A stretch of DNA of 64,000 nt, taken from assembly GCA_963745595.1 (NCBI GenBank), contig CAVUYB010000015.1:310001-374000 (forward strand), read 5' to 3'. The notes below the pieces were generated by a model. That model had not been told where the DNA came from, ran no database searches, and worked only from the letters and a program-made list of their open reading frames with translations. Both the position numbers and the translations under genes were made by a program. The DNA comes from DASZUK01 sp963745595 (GTDB lineage Bacteria > Actinomycetota > Acidimicrobiia > Acidimicrobiales > RAAP-2). Positions 27,897-36,543 of this stretch are shown here, piece by piece (the stretch's first letter is position 1; each line of letters begins with the position of its first letter).

Positions 27897-28592
27897 TCAG
27901 GACGGCGTGAAGAAGTCGTTCGGGTCGACCGCGATGAAGAGGCCCTCACCCTGGGCCAGCAGCGTCCCGCCCGCCTTCAGCTCGGCCGTGATCGTCAGCT
28001 TGCGGCCGGAGCGGTCGTGCAGCCGCGACCGGACCTCGAGGAGCTGACCGACCGGGGTCGGGGCCCGGTAGGTCACGGTCAGCCGGCCCGTGTACGCCGG
28101 CGTCCGGGCCATCGAGATGACGAGGCCCATCGTCTCGTCGATCAGCGAGGCGACGATCCCGCCGTGGGCCCGGCCGGGGGCGCCCTCGAAGGCTTCGCCG
28201 AGCGTCACCTGACAGACCGCCTCGTCCCCCTCCCGCCACAGCCGGGCGGCGATGCCCATCGGGTTGGCCCGACCGGAGACGACACAGTCGGGGAAGGCGT
28301 TCTTCACGACGGCGTCGCGGCCGTCGGGCCGGGGCTCGGAGAAGACGCCGGTCTCCTGGACGTGGAAGGCGTGCGGCCGCTCCGGCGCGGCGAGCACACC
28401 GGGGAGGAGGTCGTCGACCTGGGCGGCGATCCGCCGGAGGAGCTCGTCGTCGGGCTGGTGGGCGACGAGCCCGTTGCCGAGCCGCCGGAGCGAGTCGGCG
28501 AGGGCCAAGCGGGCCGGCGACGTGTGGTCCGCCCCGCCGGCCGCGTCGCCGGTCTCCGTTGTCTCGCCCATCGGCGCGGTCGCCTGTGCCAT
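27897..28592 (-). CDS. PaaI-type hotdog thioesterase
   Basis: This 231-residue protein carries a C-terminal hotdog domain (about residues 100-220) with the PaaI/acyl-CoA thioesterase motif GRAHGGIVASLIDETMG and the strand TGRLTVTYRAPTPVG. It would hydrolyse an acyl-CoA thioester. The N-terminal 90 residues are an extension with some helices and are less conserved. The ATG overlaps the stop of the ClC channel gene (ATGA), so the two are co-translated, an unexpected pairing for which I have no explanation. Confidence 0.88.
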   Translation of the reverse strand: MAQATAPMGETTETGDAAGGADHTSPARLALADSLRRLGNGLVAHQPDDELLRRIAAQVDDLLPGVLAAPERPHAFHVQETGVFSEPRPDGRDAVVKNAFPDCVVSGRANPMGIAARLWREGDEAVCQVTLGEAFEGAPGRAHGGIVASLIDETMGLVISMARTPAYTGRLTVTYRAPTPVGQLLEVRSRLHDRSGRKLTITAELKAGGTLLAQGEGLFIAVDPNDFFTPS

Positions 28593-30433
28593 CAGGCCAG
28601 CGTACCTGGGGGTCGGTCATCGATTTCGCCGTCCGGGACGCGGCGCACCAGGAGGACGCGCTCGGCCCGCCGCTCCTCTTCGAGGAGTTTCTGGCGGGCC
28701 ATCAGGAGGTCGAACTGGGTGAGCAGGCCCACCAGGCGACCCGGGTCGTCGCGGTCGACGACGGGGACGACGCCGACGCCGAGCCCGGCCATCCGGTCGG
28801 CGACCGACCGGAGAACCTCGTCGGGGAACGCCGTCGCCTGCAGCTCGTGCATCGCCTGGTGGACCAGCTGCGGACCGTCGCGGCCGGCGAGCACCGCCGA
28901 CCACGGGACGACGCCGACGAGCCGGCCGGCGTCGTCGAGCACCGGGAAGAGCCGCTGGCGGCGCTCCGGCGAGCCCTCCTCGAGCACCCGGTACAGGTCG
29001 TCGACCGGCCGCGTCGGCTCGACGCTGAAGACGTCGGTCTCCATCACCTCACGGACGAACGTCGCCTCGAGCGGGTCGACCGCGTACTCGCGCATCACGT
29101 GGAAGCCCCGGCGGGCCACCTTCTCGGTGAGGATCGACCGCTTGAGGACGAGCACGCTGACCAGGTGGGCGACGGTGGCGACGACGAGCAGGGCGAGCAG
29201 GCTGTTCTGGTCGTGCGTCAGCTCGAGCGCAAAGACGATGGCGGTGAACGGCGATCGGGTGACGCCGCTGATCGCTCCGGCCAGTCCGATGAGGGCCCAG
29301 ACACCGGGCGACGCGCCCGGCAGCACGTGACCGAGCGCGCCGCCGATCGCCGCGCCGAGCATCATCACCGGGGCGAGGATGCCGCCGCTCGTCCCGCTGC
29401 CGAGACCGGCCGACCAGATGACGAGCTTGACGACGAAGAGGAGGAGAAGGGCGTCGACGCCGAGCCGGCCGAGCAGCTCGGCGTGGATCGTGTCGTAGCC
29501 GACGCCGAGCGCCCGCGGGTCGACGAGGCCGCCGATACCGATGACGAGGCCGCCGATCATCGGCCACCACATCCAGCCGAGGTGGCCGGTCAGCGTCTTG
29601 AAGAGGTCCTCCGCCCGGTAGACGGCCTGGGTCAGCAGCCACGCCCCCAACCCGGTGGCGACGCCGACCGCGGCCGCGCCGAGCAGCGCGACGCCGCCGA
29701 GCACGCCGTGCGCGGGAACGGGGAAGATCGGCTGCGGCGCGACGAGCCCGGCGTTGGCCATGACCAGGCGCAGCCCGTCGGCCGTCGCCGCCGCGATCCC
29801 GACCAGCACCATCGAGCGCGGCCGGAGCTCGAACGCCAGCAGCTCGACGCCGAACAACGTCGCGGCCACCGGCGTACCGAAGACCGCGCTCATCCCGGCC
29901 GCCGCGCCGGCGACGAGCAGGCTCCGCCGCTGGGCGGCCGTCAGCCGAAAGAGCTGGCCGACGACCGAGCCGACCGCACCGCCGGTCAGGATGATCGGGC
30001 CTTCCGCACCGAACGGGCCGCCGGTCCCGATGCTGATCGCGCTGGAGATCGGCTTGAGGACAGCCAGCCGTGGCTGGACCCGGCTCCCGTTGATGAGGAT
30101 CCGTTCCATCGCCTCCGGGATGCCGTGGCCACGGATCTGTTCGGAGCCGAACCGGGCCATCAGACCGACGACGAGGCCGCCGCCGATCGGGATGACGACG
30201 GCCAGCGCGCCGAGCGTGTTGGCGTCCGGCGAGACGAGATCGACGCTGAGCCGCTGGTAGTAGAAGAGGTTCGTGAAGAACCCGATCATGTCGAGCAGCG
30301 CCAGCGAGATGCCGGCGCCGAGGGCGCCGACGACGACCGCGAGCGGCACCAGTCGGAGGATGGCCCGCGTCGTCGTGAAGTCGCCGAGCGACCGGACTCT
30401 GGGACTGCGGCGGAGGGGACTGGGAAGTTCCAT
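28592..30433 (-). CDS. ClC-type chloride channel/antiporter with CBS pair
   Basis: This is a 613-residue ClC protein. The selectivity motifs are GHGIPE, GGPFGAEGP (with the gating Glu retained) and GTSGGILAP, in the usual order across about ten membrane segments. Two CBS domains follow (residues about 450-570, with VREVMETDVFSVEPTRPVDD), likely sensing nucleotides. It would exchange chloride for protons or let chloride pass. The start codon lies inside a perfect palindrome (30431-30445) facing a divergent MarR gene, so repression by that protein is plausible. Confidence 0.93.
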   Translation of the reverse strand: MELPSPLRRSPRVRSLGDFTTTRAILRLVPLAVVVGALGAGISLALLDMIGFFTNLFYYQRLSVDLVSPDANTLGALAVVIPIGGGLVVGLMARFGSEQIRGHGIPEAMERILINGSRVQPRLAVLKPISSAISIGTGGPFGAEGPIILTGGAVGSVVGQLFRLTAAQRRSLLVAGAAAGMSAVFGTPVAATLFGVELLAFELRPRSMVLVGIAAATADGLRLVMANAGLVAPQPIFPVPAHGVLGGVALLGAAAVGVATGLGAWLLTQAVYRAEDLFKTLTGHLGWMWWPMIGGLVIGIGGLVDPRALGVGYDTIHAELLGRLGVDALLLLFVVKLVIWSAGLGSGTSGGILAPVMMLGAAIGGALGHVLPGASPGVWALIGLAGAISGVTRSPFTAIVFALELTHDQNSLLALLVVATVAHLVSVLVLKRSILTEKVARRGFHVMREYAVDPLEATFVREVMETDVFSVEPTRPVDDLYRVLEEGSPERRQRLFPVLDDAGRLVGVVPWSAVLAGRDGPQLVHQAMHELQATAFPDEVLRSVADRMAGLGVGVVPVVDRDDPGRLVGLLTQFDLLMARQKLLEEERRAERVLLVRRVPDGEIDDRPPGTLA

Positions 30434-30460
30434 CGTACTACGATGTTATCGTGGAACGAT
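30431..30460. promoter_or_regulatory. Two operator-like palindromes between ClC and MarR genes
   Basis: The first palindrome is CATCGTA-C-TACGATG (30431-30445), with perfect 7-bp arms, and it covers the ClC start codon. The second is ATCGT-GGA-ACGAT (30448-30460). They share the half-site ATCGT and lie about one and a half helical turns apart. MarR proteins bind such inverted repeats and regulate the divergent gene, so this is probably the MarR operator. The assignment is inference. Confidence 0.6.
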
Positions 30461-30520
30461 TGATGTTGTGTAGCCGTGATCGTGGATGACCCGTGGTAGC
30501 GGACGACACCGTGGTACTGG

Positions 30521-30979
30521 ATGACTGTGGGATTGGATGACGAGGTGTACGCCCGGCTGCTGGCCTTGCGGACCGGGTTCCGCCGCTTCGAACGGTGGAG
30601 CGAGCAACAGGCCCGGGCGGCCGGTCTGACGCCGGCCCAGCACCAGCTCCTGCTGGCGATCCGCGGCCACGACGACCGGAGGGGGCCGACGATCGGCGAG
30701 GTCGCGGACTACCTCCTCCTCCGGCACCACAGCACCGTCGAGCTCGTCGACCGCGCCGACGCGGCCGGGCTCGTCGACCGCGTCCGGGACGGCGACGACC
30801 ACCGAGTCGTCCGGCTGAAGCTCACCGACGAAGGGGCCCGTCGGCTCGAAGCGCTCTCCGCGCTCCACGTCGAGGAGCTCGAGCGGCTCGCCCTGCTGCC
30901 CCGGGCGTCGGCGAACCTCGAGCCGGTCCACCGGAGCCACGGGCTCGCCGGGCCGCCGGGGACGGACGGACCGAGCTGA
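30521..30979 (+). CDS. MarR family transcriptional regulator
   Basis: This 152-residue winged-helix regulator has the MarR fold: an N-terminal dimer helix, LTPAQHQLLLAIRGH, the recognition region IGEVADYLLLRHHSTVELVD and the wing DRVRDGDDHRVVRLKLTDEG. MarR proteins are dimers that leave DNA on binding small ligands. It diverges from the ClC gene with 87 bp between starts, containing two inverted repeats that fit its operator. The C-terminal 20 residues are Gly/Pro-rich. Confidence 0.92.
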   Translation: MTVGLDDEVYARLLALRTGFRRFERWSEQQARAAGLTPAQHQLLLAIRGHDDRRGPTIGEVADYLLLRHHSTVELVDRADAAGLVDRVRDGDDHRVVRLKLTDEGARRLEALSALHVEELERLALLPRASANLEPVHRSHGLAGPPGTDGPS

Positions 30980-31051
30980 TCCGGCGGACCCTGGACGGCG
31001 ACCCGATCGGGCGGCGGTCGGCTACGGGATCGGCCGGCCGGGACGTCGTGA

Positions 31052-31128
31052 TGGTGGGGCTAGATGGACTTGAACCATCGGCCTCAGCATTATCAGTGCT
31101 GCGCTCTAACCAACTGAGCTATAGCCCC
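31052..31128 (-). tRNA. tRNA-Ile (anticodon GAT)
   Basis: On the minus strand the gene begins GGGGCTATAGCTCAG and ends with TAGCCCCACCA. The anticodon stem CAGCA/TGCTG holds the loop CTGATAA, giving GAT (isoleucine). The T arm GGTTCAAGTCC is standard, and the CCA end is encoded. It is a standalone tRNA, not next to rRNA. Confidence 0.96.
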
Positions 31129-31197
31129 TGGTGAACTTTCGACGCTACACCACGACCGTTGCCGGCTCATCTCGACCGGGGCGCGTGCGGGTCGGCG

Positions 31198-32028
31198 TCA
31201 CGCCTTCCCGGCGACCAGCGCGGCGAGCGCCTGCGCGCCCGGTCCGTTGATCGGCAGGTGGGTGGCTGTCGAGTAGAGCCAACCCGGGTTCTGCGACGCC
31301 AGCGTGTTCCAGTCGACGAGGACGGCGTTCGGGTAGCGCGCCACGCCGGCGGCCAGGACGGTGTTGTTGGGGTCCTGCCATGTCCGGTCGACGTGGATGT
31401 TGACGAAGACGACCCGTGACGCGCCGGAGAGCAGCGACATCATCGTGTTGAAGTCTGTTGTCGAGATCGGCCCGTTCGTTCCGAGACCGATGATGACGAC
31501 CGCCCCGAGTTGCCCGGATGTCTTGAGCTGCTGGACGAGTGTCTCGCCGGCGCTCCACTGCCGGCTCACCGACGCGTCGACCGTGACGCCCGGGACATCC
31601 TGTTCGAGCGCTGTCTGGTAGTCGAGCATCACGGAATCGCCGATTGCCGTCACGTGCCCGGCGACGAACCCGGCACCGGCAGCGGGAAGCGGGGGAGAGG
31701 TCAGCGCGCCGTGCGTGCCGGGAGCGGCCGTCGTGGTCGTCGTCGGCGCGGTGGTCGAGGACGTGGACGACGTCGGTGAGGTAGAGGACGTCGTGGTCCG
31801 GGCGCTCCCGACCGACGAGCGTGGAGCCGTCGGCTGGCCGGTGGTCGTCGTCTTCGGCGCTGCGTTCGGCGAGAAGGAGCAGGCGGCCAGGGACAGGGCC
31901 GCCGCCGCGCTGACGGCGGCGACCGCGACGATGCGCCGACTGAATCGACGTCGGGACCGCGTCGGTGACGGAGTCGCCGCCGATGTCCCTTCGTCGGCCG
32001 GCGGGGAGGTGTCGAAACGATCGGTCAT
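31198..32028 (-). CDS. SGNH-like hydrolase, predicted lipoprotein
   Basis: This 276-residue protein starts at the ATG giving MTDRFDTSPPADEG. After a basic stretch comes a hydrophobic segment ending in LSLAACSFSP, a lipobox, so the protein is probably lipid-anchored outside the membrane. A Thr/Ser-rich linker leads to an SGNH-like domain with block I VTAIGDSVMLDY, a GLGTNGP segment and the C-terminal THLPINGPGAQALA with the likely catalytic His. Such domains, also found attached to OafA acyltransferases, add or remove acyl groups on sugars. The usual Asp two residues before the His is replaced here by Ala in STATHL. Thr codon ACA is frequent in the exported part. Confidence 0.8.
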   Translation of the reverse strand: MTDRFDTSPPADEGTSAATPSPTRSRRRFSRRIVAVAAVSAAAALSLAACSFSPNAAPKTTTTGQPTAPRSSVGSARTTTSSTSPTSSTSSTTAPTTTTTAAPGTHGALTSPPLPAAGAGFVAGHVTAIGDSVMLDYQTALEQDVPGVTVDASVSRQWSAGETLVQQLKTSGQLGAVVIIGLGTNGPISTTDFNTMMSLLSGASRVVFVNIHVDRTWQDPNNTVLAAGVARYPNAVLVDWNTLASQNPGWLYSTATHLPINGPGAQALAALVAGKA

Positions 32029-32114
32029 GGTCGGGCCGCCGCACGGGATCCAGTCCGCCGGTTCCCGCGCCGGCGTCAGATTCTCGCATGCCGGGGTCGG
32101 CGCGATGGTGACGT

Positions 32115-32975
32115 GTGAGAACATCTGCCGTGCTGACCTCGCAGTTGTGCACGCACGCCAGCCTGACGTCACCGGAGCTGCGGGTCTGGTCGGATCGCCT
32201 GCGACCGATGTGGGACCCGGCGGGCGACGATCCACGACCGGTGATGCTCCACCGGAAGATGTGGGAGTGGCTGTTCATCTGCCAAGCGCTGTCGGAACGG
32301 GACATGCTCCGGCCCGGCCGGCGAGGACTGGGCTTCGGCGTCGGGCGGGAGCCGCTCGTGCCGCTGTTCGCCGCCCTCGGCTGCGAGGTCGTCGCCACCG
32401 ACCTCGAGCCGGACCGGGCCCAGGAGGCCGGCTGGACGGCGACCGGCGACGAGTATTCCGGCGGCCTCGAGGGACTGCACGACGAGCGGCTCTGTCCGCG
32501 AGACGAGTTCGTCCGACGGGTCCGGTACCGGCACGTCGACATGAACGACGTGCCGGACGACCTGCAGGGGTTCGACTTCACCTGGTCGTCGTGCGCTTTC
32601 GAGCACCTCGGTGACCTGCGCGCCGGGACCGACTTCGTCGTCGAGCAGATGCGCTGCGTCGCTCCCGGCGGCGTCGCCGTCCACACGACCGAGCTCAACG
32701 TCTCGTCCGGCGACCGGACGGTGGCCGCCGGACCGACCGTCCTCTATCGACGTCGGGACATCGAAGAGCTCGCCGCCCGGCTGCGCGGCCTCGGTTACCG
32801 GATCGATGTCGACCTGACCGAGGGCATCGCGCCGGCCGACGGTCACGTCGACGTGCCCCCGTTCAGTGACACCCACCTGCGGACGACGCTCGGCGAGTTC
32901 GTGACGACGTCGGTCGGACTCGTCATCGAGAAGCCGGCCCAGCCGGCCCGCCGCCGGTCGCTCTTCCGGCGCTAG
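32115..32975 (+). CDS. Class I SAM-dependent methyltransferase
   Basis: This 286-residue protein starts at a GTG. The SAM-binding motif I is GLGFGVGREPLVPLFA, followed by the acidic end of the second strand in EVVATDLEP and by the post-motif segment FDFTWSSCAFEHLGDL, with the CAFEH form of the SSxxxEH signature. These features fit Methyltransf-type class I enzymes; the substrate is unknown. It diverges from the SGNH-like lipoprotein gene with 86 bp between the starts. No genes of an obvious biosynthetic pathway are adjacent. Confidence 0.85.
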   Translation: MRTSAVLTSQLCTHASLTSPELRVWSDRLRPMWDPAGDDPRPVMLHRKMWEWLFICQALSERDMLRPGRRGLGFGVGREPLVPLFAALGCEVVATDLEPDRAQEAGWTATGDEYSGGLEGLHDERLCPRDEFVRRVRYRHVDMNDVPDDLQGFDFTWSSCAFEHLGDLRAGTDFVVEQMRCVAPGGVAVHTTELNVSSGDRTVAAGPTVLYRRRDIEELAARLRGLGYRIDVDLTEGIAPADGHVDVPPFSDTHLRTTLGEFVTTSVGLVIEKPAQPARRRSLFRR

Positions 32976-32982
32976 ACCGTCG

Positions 32983-33456
32983 TCAGTCGGCCGTGCGCTG
33001 GCGTTCCCGTCCGGTGTCGTAGAACGCGTCGAGGTAGTCGTCCGACTCGAGTGTGCTGTCACGCATCAACGAGAAGACCTCCGAGCCGGCCTGCGGCCGG
33101 TCGGCACCGATCCAATACGCCTGGGCGATGTCGAGGAACTCGGAGTTGAGCCGTTCGGCGTATGCCCGTGCCTCCGACTCGGCCTTGGCGATCGCATCGT
33201 CCAGCGAGTCGGCCTCCCAGAGGGTGATCCGCTCCTCGTACGTCGACGGCCCGGACCAGCGGAAGACGCAGCGGACGCCGAACCACCCCCGTGTGTCCTG
33301 CCCTCCGTCGTTGCCTTCGCCGTCGATCGGCTCGTCGCCGTCGATCGGCTCGTCGCTGCTCAGCTCGTCGACATCCACCGTCGAGCCGTCCCCCGGTATC
33401 TCGCTCCCCGGCGTCTCGTTCCCCGTGCCCTCGTCCACGCCCGGCAGGTTAGTCAC
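32983..33456 (-). CDS. DUF4288-like acidic protein
   Basis: This protein has about 157 residues from the GTG at 33456; the start is uncertain because the first 55 residues are a low-complexity acidic stretch with the repeat DEPIDGDEPIDG. The conserved part begins at RGWFGVRCVFRW and continues with YEERITLWEADSLDDAIAKA, which resembles DUF4288 proteins of unknown function. It is on the minus strand, and its start overlaps by a few bases the end of the recombinase frame that reads through tRNA-Ala. It probably belongs to the chromosome rather than the island. Confidence 0.6.
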   Translation of the reverse strand: MTNLPGVDEGTGNETPGSEIPGDGSTVDVDELSSDEPIDGDEPIDGEGNDGGQDTRGWFGVRCVFRWSGPSTYEERITLWEADSLDDAIAKAESEARAYAERLNSEFLDIAQAYWIGADRPQAGSEVFSLMRDSTLESDDYLDAFYDTGRERQRTAD

Positions 33457-35239
33457 GGTCGTGGACGGCGACGGTTTTCGATCGCGCCGTCGCCCGCCGG
33501 CTGACCCCTGTCGCCCGCCGGCCGACGCTGGTGGCACTCGGTGGCTCCGGCCGGAGGTCGAAGTCCCTAGCCGCGCGCCCTACGATGGGGGTTCCGGCTG
33601 TCACGGCGCGGAGCTTCCGCTTCGACCGTGCCCCGGGGGTGTAGCTCAGCTGGCTAGAGCACCTGCTTTGCAAGCAGGAAGTCGTGGGTTCGAGTCCCAT
33701 CACCTCCACCAAAGAGGACGGTGCGCGAACCGCACCTTCTCTCTCAGGTTCCCCCAGTCGTTCCCCCAGTCGTTCCCCCGATCGTTCCCCCAGCGCGGGG
33801 AGCCGAAAGATCGGCTGGATGGCATGCCGGCTGTCGACCCGGATCTCGTGCACGAGCGCCTGCAGGAGTGCCTTCACGGCCGCCGGAGAGCCGTTGGCGA
33901 CGGCATCGGCCACCAGGTCCCGCAGTGCCGTCACGTCGTCTTCGGTGGGCGTCACGACGGCCTCTGTGTCGGTGGCGTCGGCCAGTTCTTGGCGACGCGA
34001 GCGCAGCGCGTCGGCCTGGGCACCGAGCGCCTTCAACCGCTTGCCGCAGACCGACTCGGGCATCGAACCGCACTCGAAGGCCCGCAGGTAGCGGTCGACG
34101 CCGGCCTCGGCCTTGTGCAGCTCGACGTCGATGGCCGCCAGCTCCGCGTCCCGTCGATCACTGTCGGCACTCGCACGTCCCCTCGCCTCAGCCGCCGCTC
34201 GGGCGAACAGGTCGGTGTCTTCGAGCGTGGTGACCAGCGCGTCGACGATGGCGTCGTCCAGGGCACTGGCCGGCAAGCGATCGGCCCCGCAAGTGTCGGT
34301 GCCATAGCGCTGGCGTCCGGCGCAGGTGTAGTAGCGATAGGTGGCGTTGCGTCCACGGGCGGCCGTTCCGGTGAAGTGCCGCCGGCAGTGGCCGCAGACG
34401 ACGAGGCCGGTGAGCAAGTAGTCCGACCCGTTGGCCGCCCGCTTGGCCACGTCCTCGCCCCGTTCGACGAGCAACGCCTGCGCAGCGTCGAACAGCGGCT
34501 CGGGAACCAGGGGCCGGTGCTCGCCCTTCGTCCAGACGTCGCGGAAGTGGACGAACCCAAGGTAGGTGCGGTTGCGGAGCATGGTGAGGATCGCCTTGTA
34601 GGACCAGGGCTTGCCGGCACGGGTTCGTAGACCTGACGCGTTCAGCCGGTTGGCGATGGCGTGGGAGCCGAGCCGCTTGTGCACGTACAGGTCGAAGGCC
34701 AGCTCGACCAACGGGGCTTCGTCCTCGTCCACCGAAAGACGCCCCTCGCCCTTCACGACCCGGTAGCCGAAGGGCTCGTGACCACCGCACCAGTTGCCCT
34801 GGGCGGCCTTGCGCTCCATGCCGGCGATGACCCGGTCGATGATCGTCGCCCGCTCGAACTCGGCGAACACGCCGAGCATCTGGACCATCATCCGACCGGC
34901 TGGACTGGCCGTGTCGAACGGCTCGGTGGCCGACCGGAAGGCCACGCCGGCCGTGTCCAGGTCCTCGAGTACTTGGGCCAACCCACGGACCGAGCGCGAC
35001 AGCCGATCGACCCGGTAGACGAGGAGAAGATCGAACCGACCGGCCGCCGCGGCCGCCAGCGCCTTACCCAGTCCCGGCCGTTCGAGCTTGGCTCCGGAGA
35101 TCTGGTCGGTGAAGGTGGCCACCAGCTCCCAGTCCTCCTGGCTCTTCACGTAGGCAGCCAGCCGCTCGGACTGGGCGCCGAGCGAGTACGGCTGGTTGAC
35201 CTCGTCCGTCGAGATGCGGGTGTAGGCGGCTACTCGCAC
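33449..35239 (-). CDS. Large serine recombinase (site-specific integrase)
   Basis: This is a 596-residue open frame. Residues 1-150 form the resolvase catalytic domain: the nucleophile Ser is in AYTRISTDEV, and the arginines are in YRVDRLSRSVRGL and the region of FAEFERATIIDRV. A recombinase domain with GYRVVKGEGRL follows, then a zinc-ribbon domain (VCGHCRRHF and CAGRQRYGTDTC) and a coiled coil. The conserved part ends around residue 490, at HEIRVDSRHAIQPIF. After that the frame runs through a short Gly-Glu-Arg repeat and then antisense through the whole tRNA-Ala, so the native stop is missing or the last 110 codons are not integrase-derived. It is the probable integrase of the low-GC island. 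Confidence 0.9.
   Translation of the reverse strand: MRVAAYTRISTDEVNQPYSLGAQSERLAAYVKSQEDWELVATFTDQISGAKLERPGLGKALAAAAAGRFDLLLVYRVDRLSRSVRGLAQVLEDLDTAGVAFRSATEPFDTASPAGRMMVQMLGVFAEFERATIIDRVIAGMERKAAQGNWCGGHEPFGYRVVKGEGRLSVDEDEAPLVELAFDLYVHKRLGSHAIANRLNASGLRTRAGKPWSYKAILTMLRNRTYLGFVHFRDVWTKGEHRPLVPEPLFDAAQALLVERGEDVAKRAANGSDYLLTGLVVCGHCRRHFTGTAARGRNATYRYYTCAGRQRYGTDTCGADRLPASALDDAIVDALVTTLEDTDLFARAAAEARGRASADSDRRDAELAAIDVELHKAEAGVDRYLRAFECGSMPESVCGKRLKALGAQADALRSRRQELADATDTEAVVTPTEDDVTALRDLVADAVANGSPAAVKALLQALVHEIRVDSRHAIQPIFRLPALGERSGERLGERLGEPEREGAVRAPSSLVEVMGLEPTTSCLQSRCSSQLSYTPGARSKRKLRAVTAGTPIVGRAARDFDLRPEPPSATSVGRRATGVSRRATARSKTVAVHDRD
33635..33711 (+). tRNA. tRNA-Ala (anticodon TGC)
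   Basis: The gene begins GGGGGTGTAGCTCAG, has the anticodon stem CCTGC/GCAGG around loop TTTGCAA (TGC, alanine), the T arm GGGTTCGAGTCCC and the acceptor CACCTCCA followed by an encoded CCA. It sits directly at the recombinase end of the low-GC region and is opposite in strand to the recombinase, the usual arrangement at an integration site. Confidence 0.96.
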
Positions 35240-35283
35240 GCTGGTTCCCCCCTCCGATCAACGGGACCGGACGGTCCCGGCCA

Positions 35284-35601
35284 CTATGCCCCCGACGACT
35301 GCGCCGCTTCGCTGTCGTCGACCGAAGCCGGCGAAACCCCGGCCGCTCGGACCGCTGACCGGACCGCAGACTGGGCCGCCAGCAGCTCGGCCAGCGCGAC
35401 AACGGCCTGTGCCTCCTCGGCCGCAGAGAGAGCCACCCGCCCGGGGGCGAGCAGCACCAGATCCTCGCTCGGCGGTCGACCGGGCCGGCGCCGCTCGACC
35501 GGCCGGACGGGTCGCGGTCCCCGGACCGACAGTGGTCGCCGCCTCATCAGTTCTGCTCCCGGCGGTGGCGCATGGGTGATCCTCCTCGGCTTGGCCGTCA
35601 C
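35284..35601 (-). CDS. Small hypothetical protein upstream of the recombinase
   Basis: This 105-residue frame ends 44 bp before the recombinase start and on the same strand. It has an Arg/Pro-rich N-terminal half (VRGPRPVRPVERRRPGRPP) and an Ala-rich helical half (LSAAEEAQAVVALAELLAAQ). I do not recognise a family. The position suggests a recombinase accessory protein or directionality factor, but that is only a guess. The high-GC composition makes spurious open frames common, so the call is moderate. Confidence 0.45.
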   Translation of the reverse strand: MTAKPRRITHAPPPGAELMRRRPLSVRGPRPVRPVERRRPGRPPSEDLVLLAPGRVALSAAEEAQAVVALAELLAAQSAVRSAVRAAGVSPASVDDSEAAQSSGA

Positions 35602-36009
35602 TAATCAACTGCCGGGCCAACGGGGCGTTCCCCCAAAAATCCTCCGGATTTTTCTGTAGTCCGCGCCGCACCGCCGGTGCCGCCCGCCCGGGGCGCTTAC
35701 CCCGACGAGCCGCTGAGCGATGGATCGGTGGGTGCCAGAGGTTGCTCGTTTCGGGTGCTGATCGAACTGGATCGACGGATCGTTGAGCCATCTGGTTCGA
35801 AGGGTCGTGCAGGGGCTCAGTCGACCTTGGGGGCACGTCTGTCAGCTTGCGACTTCTTGGTCTCATTTGGACAGCACACCCTATGCACCAGGTGCCAAGA
35901 ATTCTGTCCTTTTCCACCGCGATAGCCCGAATCAACCATCTCGGAGGGGTCGCACTGGTCGTCAGGCGCGGCGTTGGGGGAACGGACTGGGGAACCACCA
36001 GGGCGGCCC
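35602..36009. other. Intergenic stretch in the island without a supported gene
   Basis: No reading frame here shows family similarity or a convincing start. The only clear structure is the short A/T-rich hairpin at 35633-35651. Composition is lower in GC than the core genome. Short open frames on both strands were judged to be chance. Confidence 0.5.
35633..35651. terminator. Short A/T-flanked hairpin
   Basis: Perfect 8-bp arms AAAAATCC and GGATTTTT enclose the loop TCC. The T-run at the 3' side on both strands is what a bidirectional intrinsic terminator looks like. It lies upstream of the recombinase operon and could insulate it. It could also be a recombinase-related site. Confidence 0.5.
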
Positions 36010-36423
36010 TCAGCGTGGCCGGGTCTCCGGAGGGAGAGGGTCGTCACCCGAGGCGTGGACCTCCCAGCCGCCCCAGCGGTCCGGTTCGACGTCGACGCCA
36101 TAGGCGCAGTTGCCATCGACCACCACCTCGACGCCGAGAACCGGGCCGAGGTCAGCATCGCCGGGTGTGCCGTTGTGGGCGTAGAGGCTGACGTCGGTGC
36201 GGTTCTGACCGGGACGGACCGGCAAACTGACCACCACCTCCGCCCGGTAGTCCTGGCGCTGCAACACGATGCACTCCCGGCCCCAGTCGTCCACGATGAC
36301 CAGCCGGGGGACGTGCAAGGTGCCGTCCGCCCCGAACAGACCGCGCAACCAGGCGACGAAGGCGGCGTCGGACGTAGGGTCGAGCGGAGAGGCACCCTCG
36401 TCAGCGGACGGACCTGCGGCCAC
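36010..36423 (-). CDS. Hypothetical protein
   Basis: This protein has about 137 residues. I prefer the GTG at 36423 because the AAGGAGG site at 36432-36438 is then 8 bp away; the GTG at 36429 is too close. Visible features are FVAWLRGLFGADGTLHVPRL near the N-terminus, a central LVIVDDWGRECIVLQRQDYR and an acidic, Trp-containing C-terminus. No domain is recognised and no membrane segment is present. It diverges from the XRE regulator, with a shared low-GC promoter region of about 120 bp. Confidence 0.6.
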   Translation of the reverse strand: MAAGPSADEGASPLDPTSDAAFVAWLRGLFGADGTLHVPRLVIVDDWGRECIVLQRQDYRAEVVVSLPVRPGQNRTDVSLYAHNGTPGDADLGPVLGVEVVVDGNCAYGVDVEPDRWGGWEVHASGDDPLPPETRPR

Positions 36424-36479
36424 GATCACCCTCCTTCTGGTAGTTCGGCCCCCTGTTCTGGTCAGAGTAAGACAACATC

Positions 36480-36507
36480 TTGAGAATTACAAGAACTATT
36501 CTATATC
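36480..36507 (+). promoter_or_regulatory. Sigma-70-type promoter for the XRE gene
   Basis: A TTGAGA (36480-36485) and TATATC (36502-36507) pair with a 16-bp spacer lies 37 bp before the ATG of the XRE gene. The segment is strikingly AT-rich for this genome. Confidence 0.5.
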
Positions 36508-36543
36508 GCAGGGCGCAAGTTCCCGACTGGAATAGGCGTCGAC

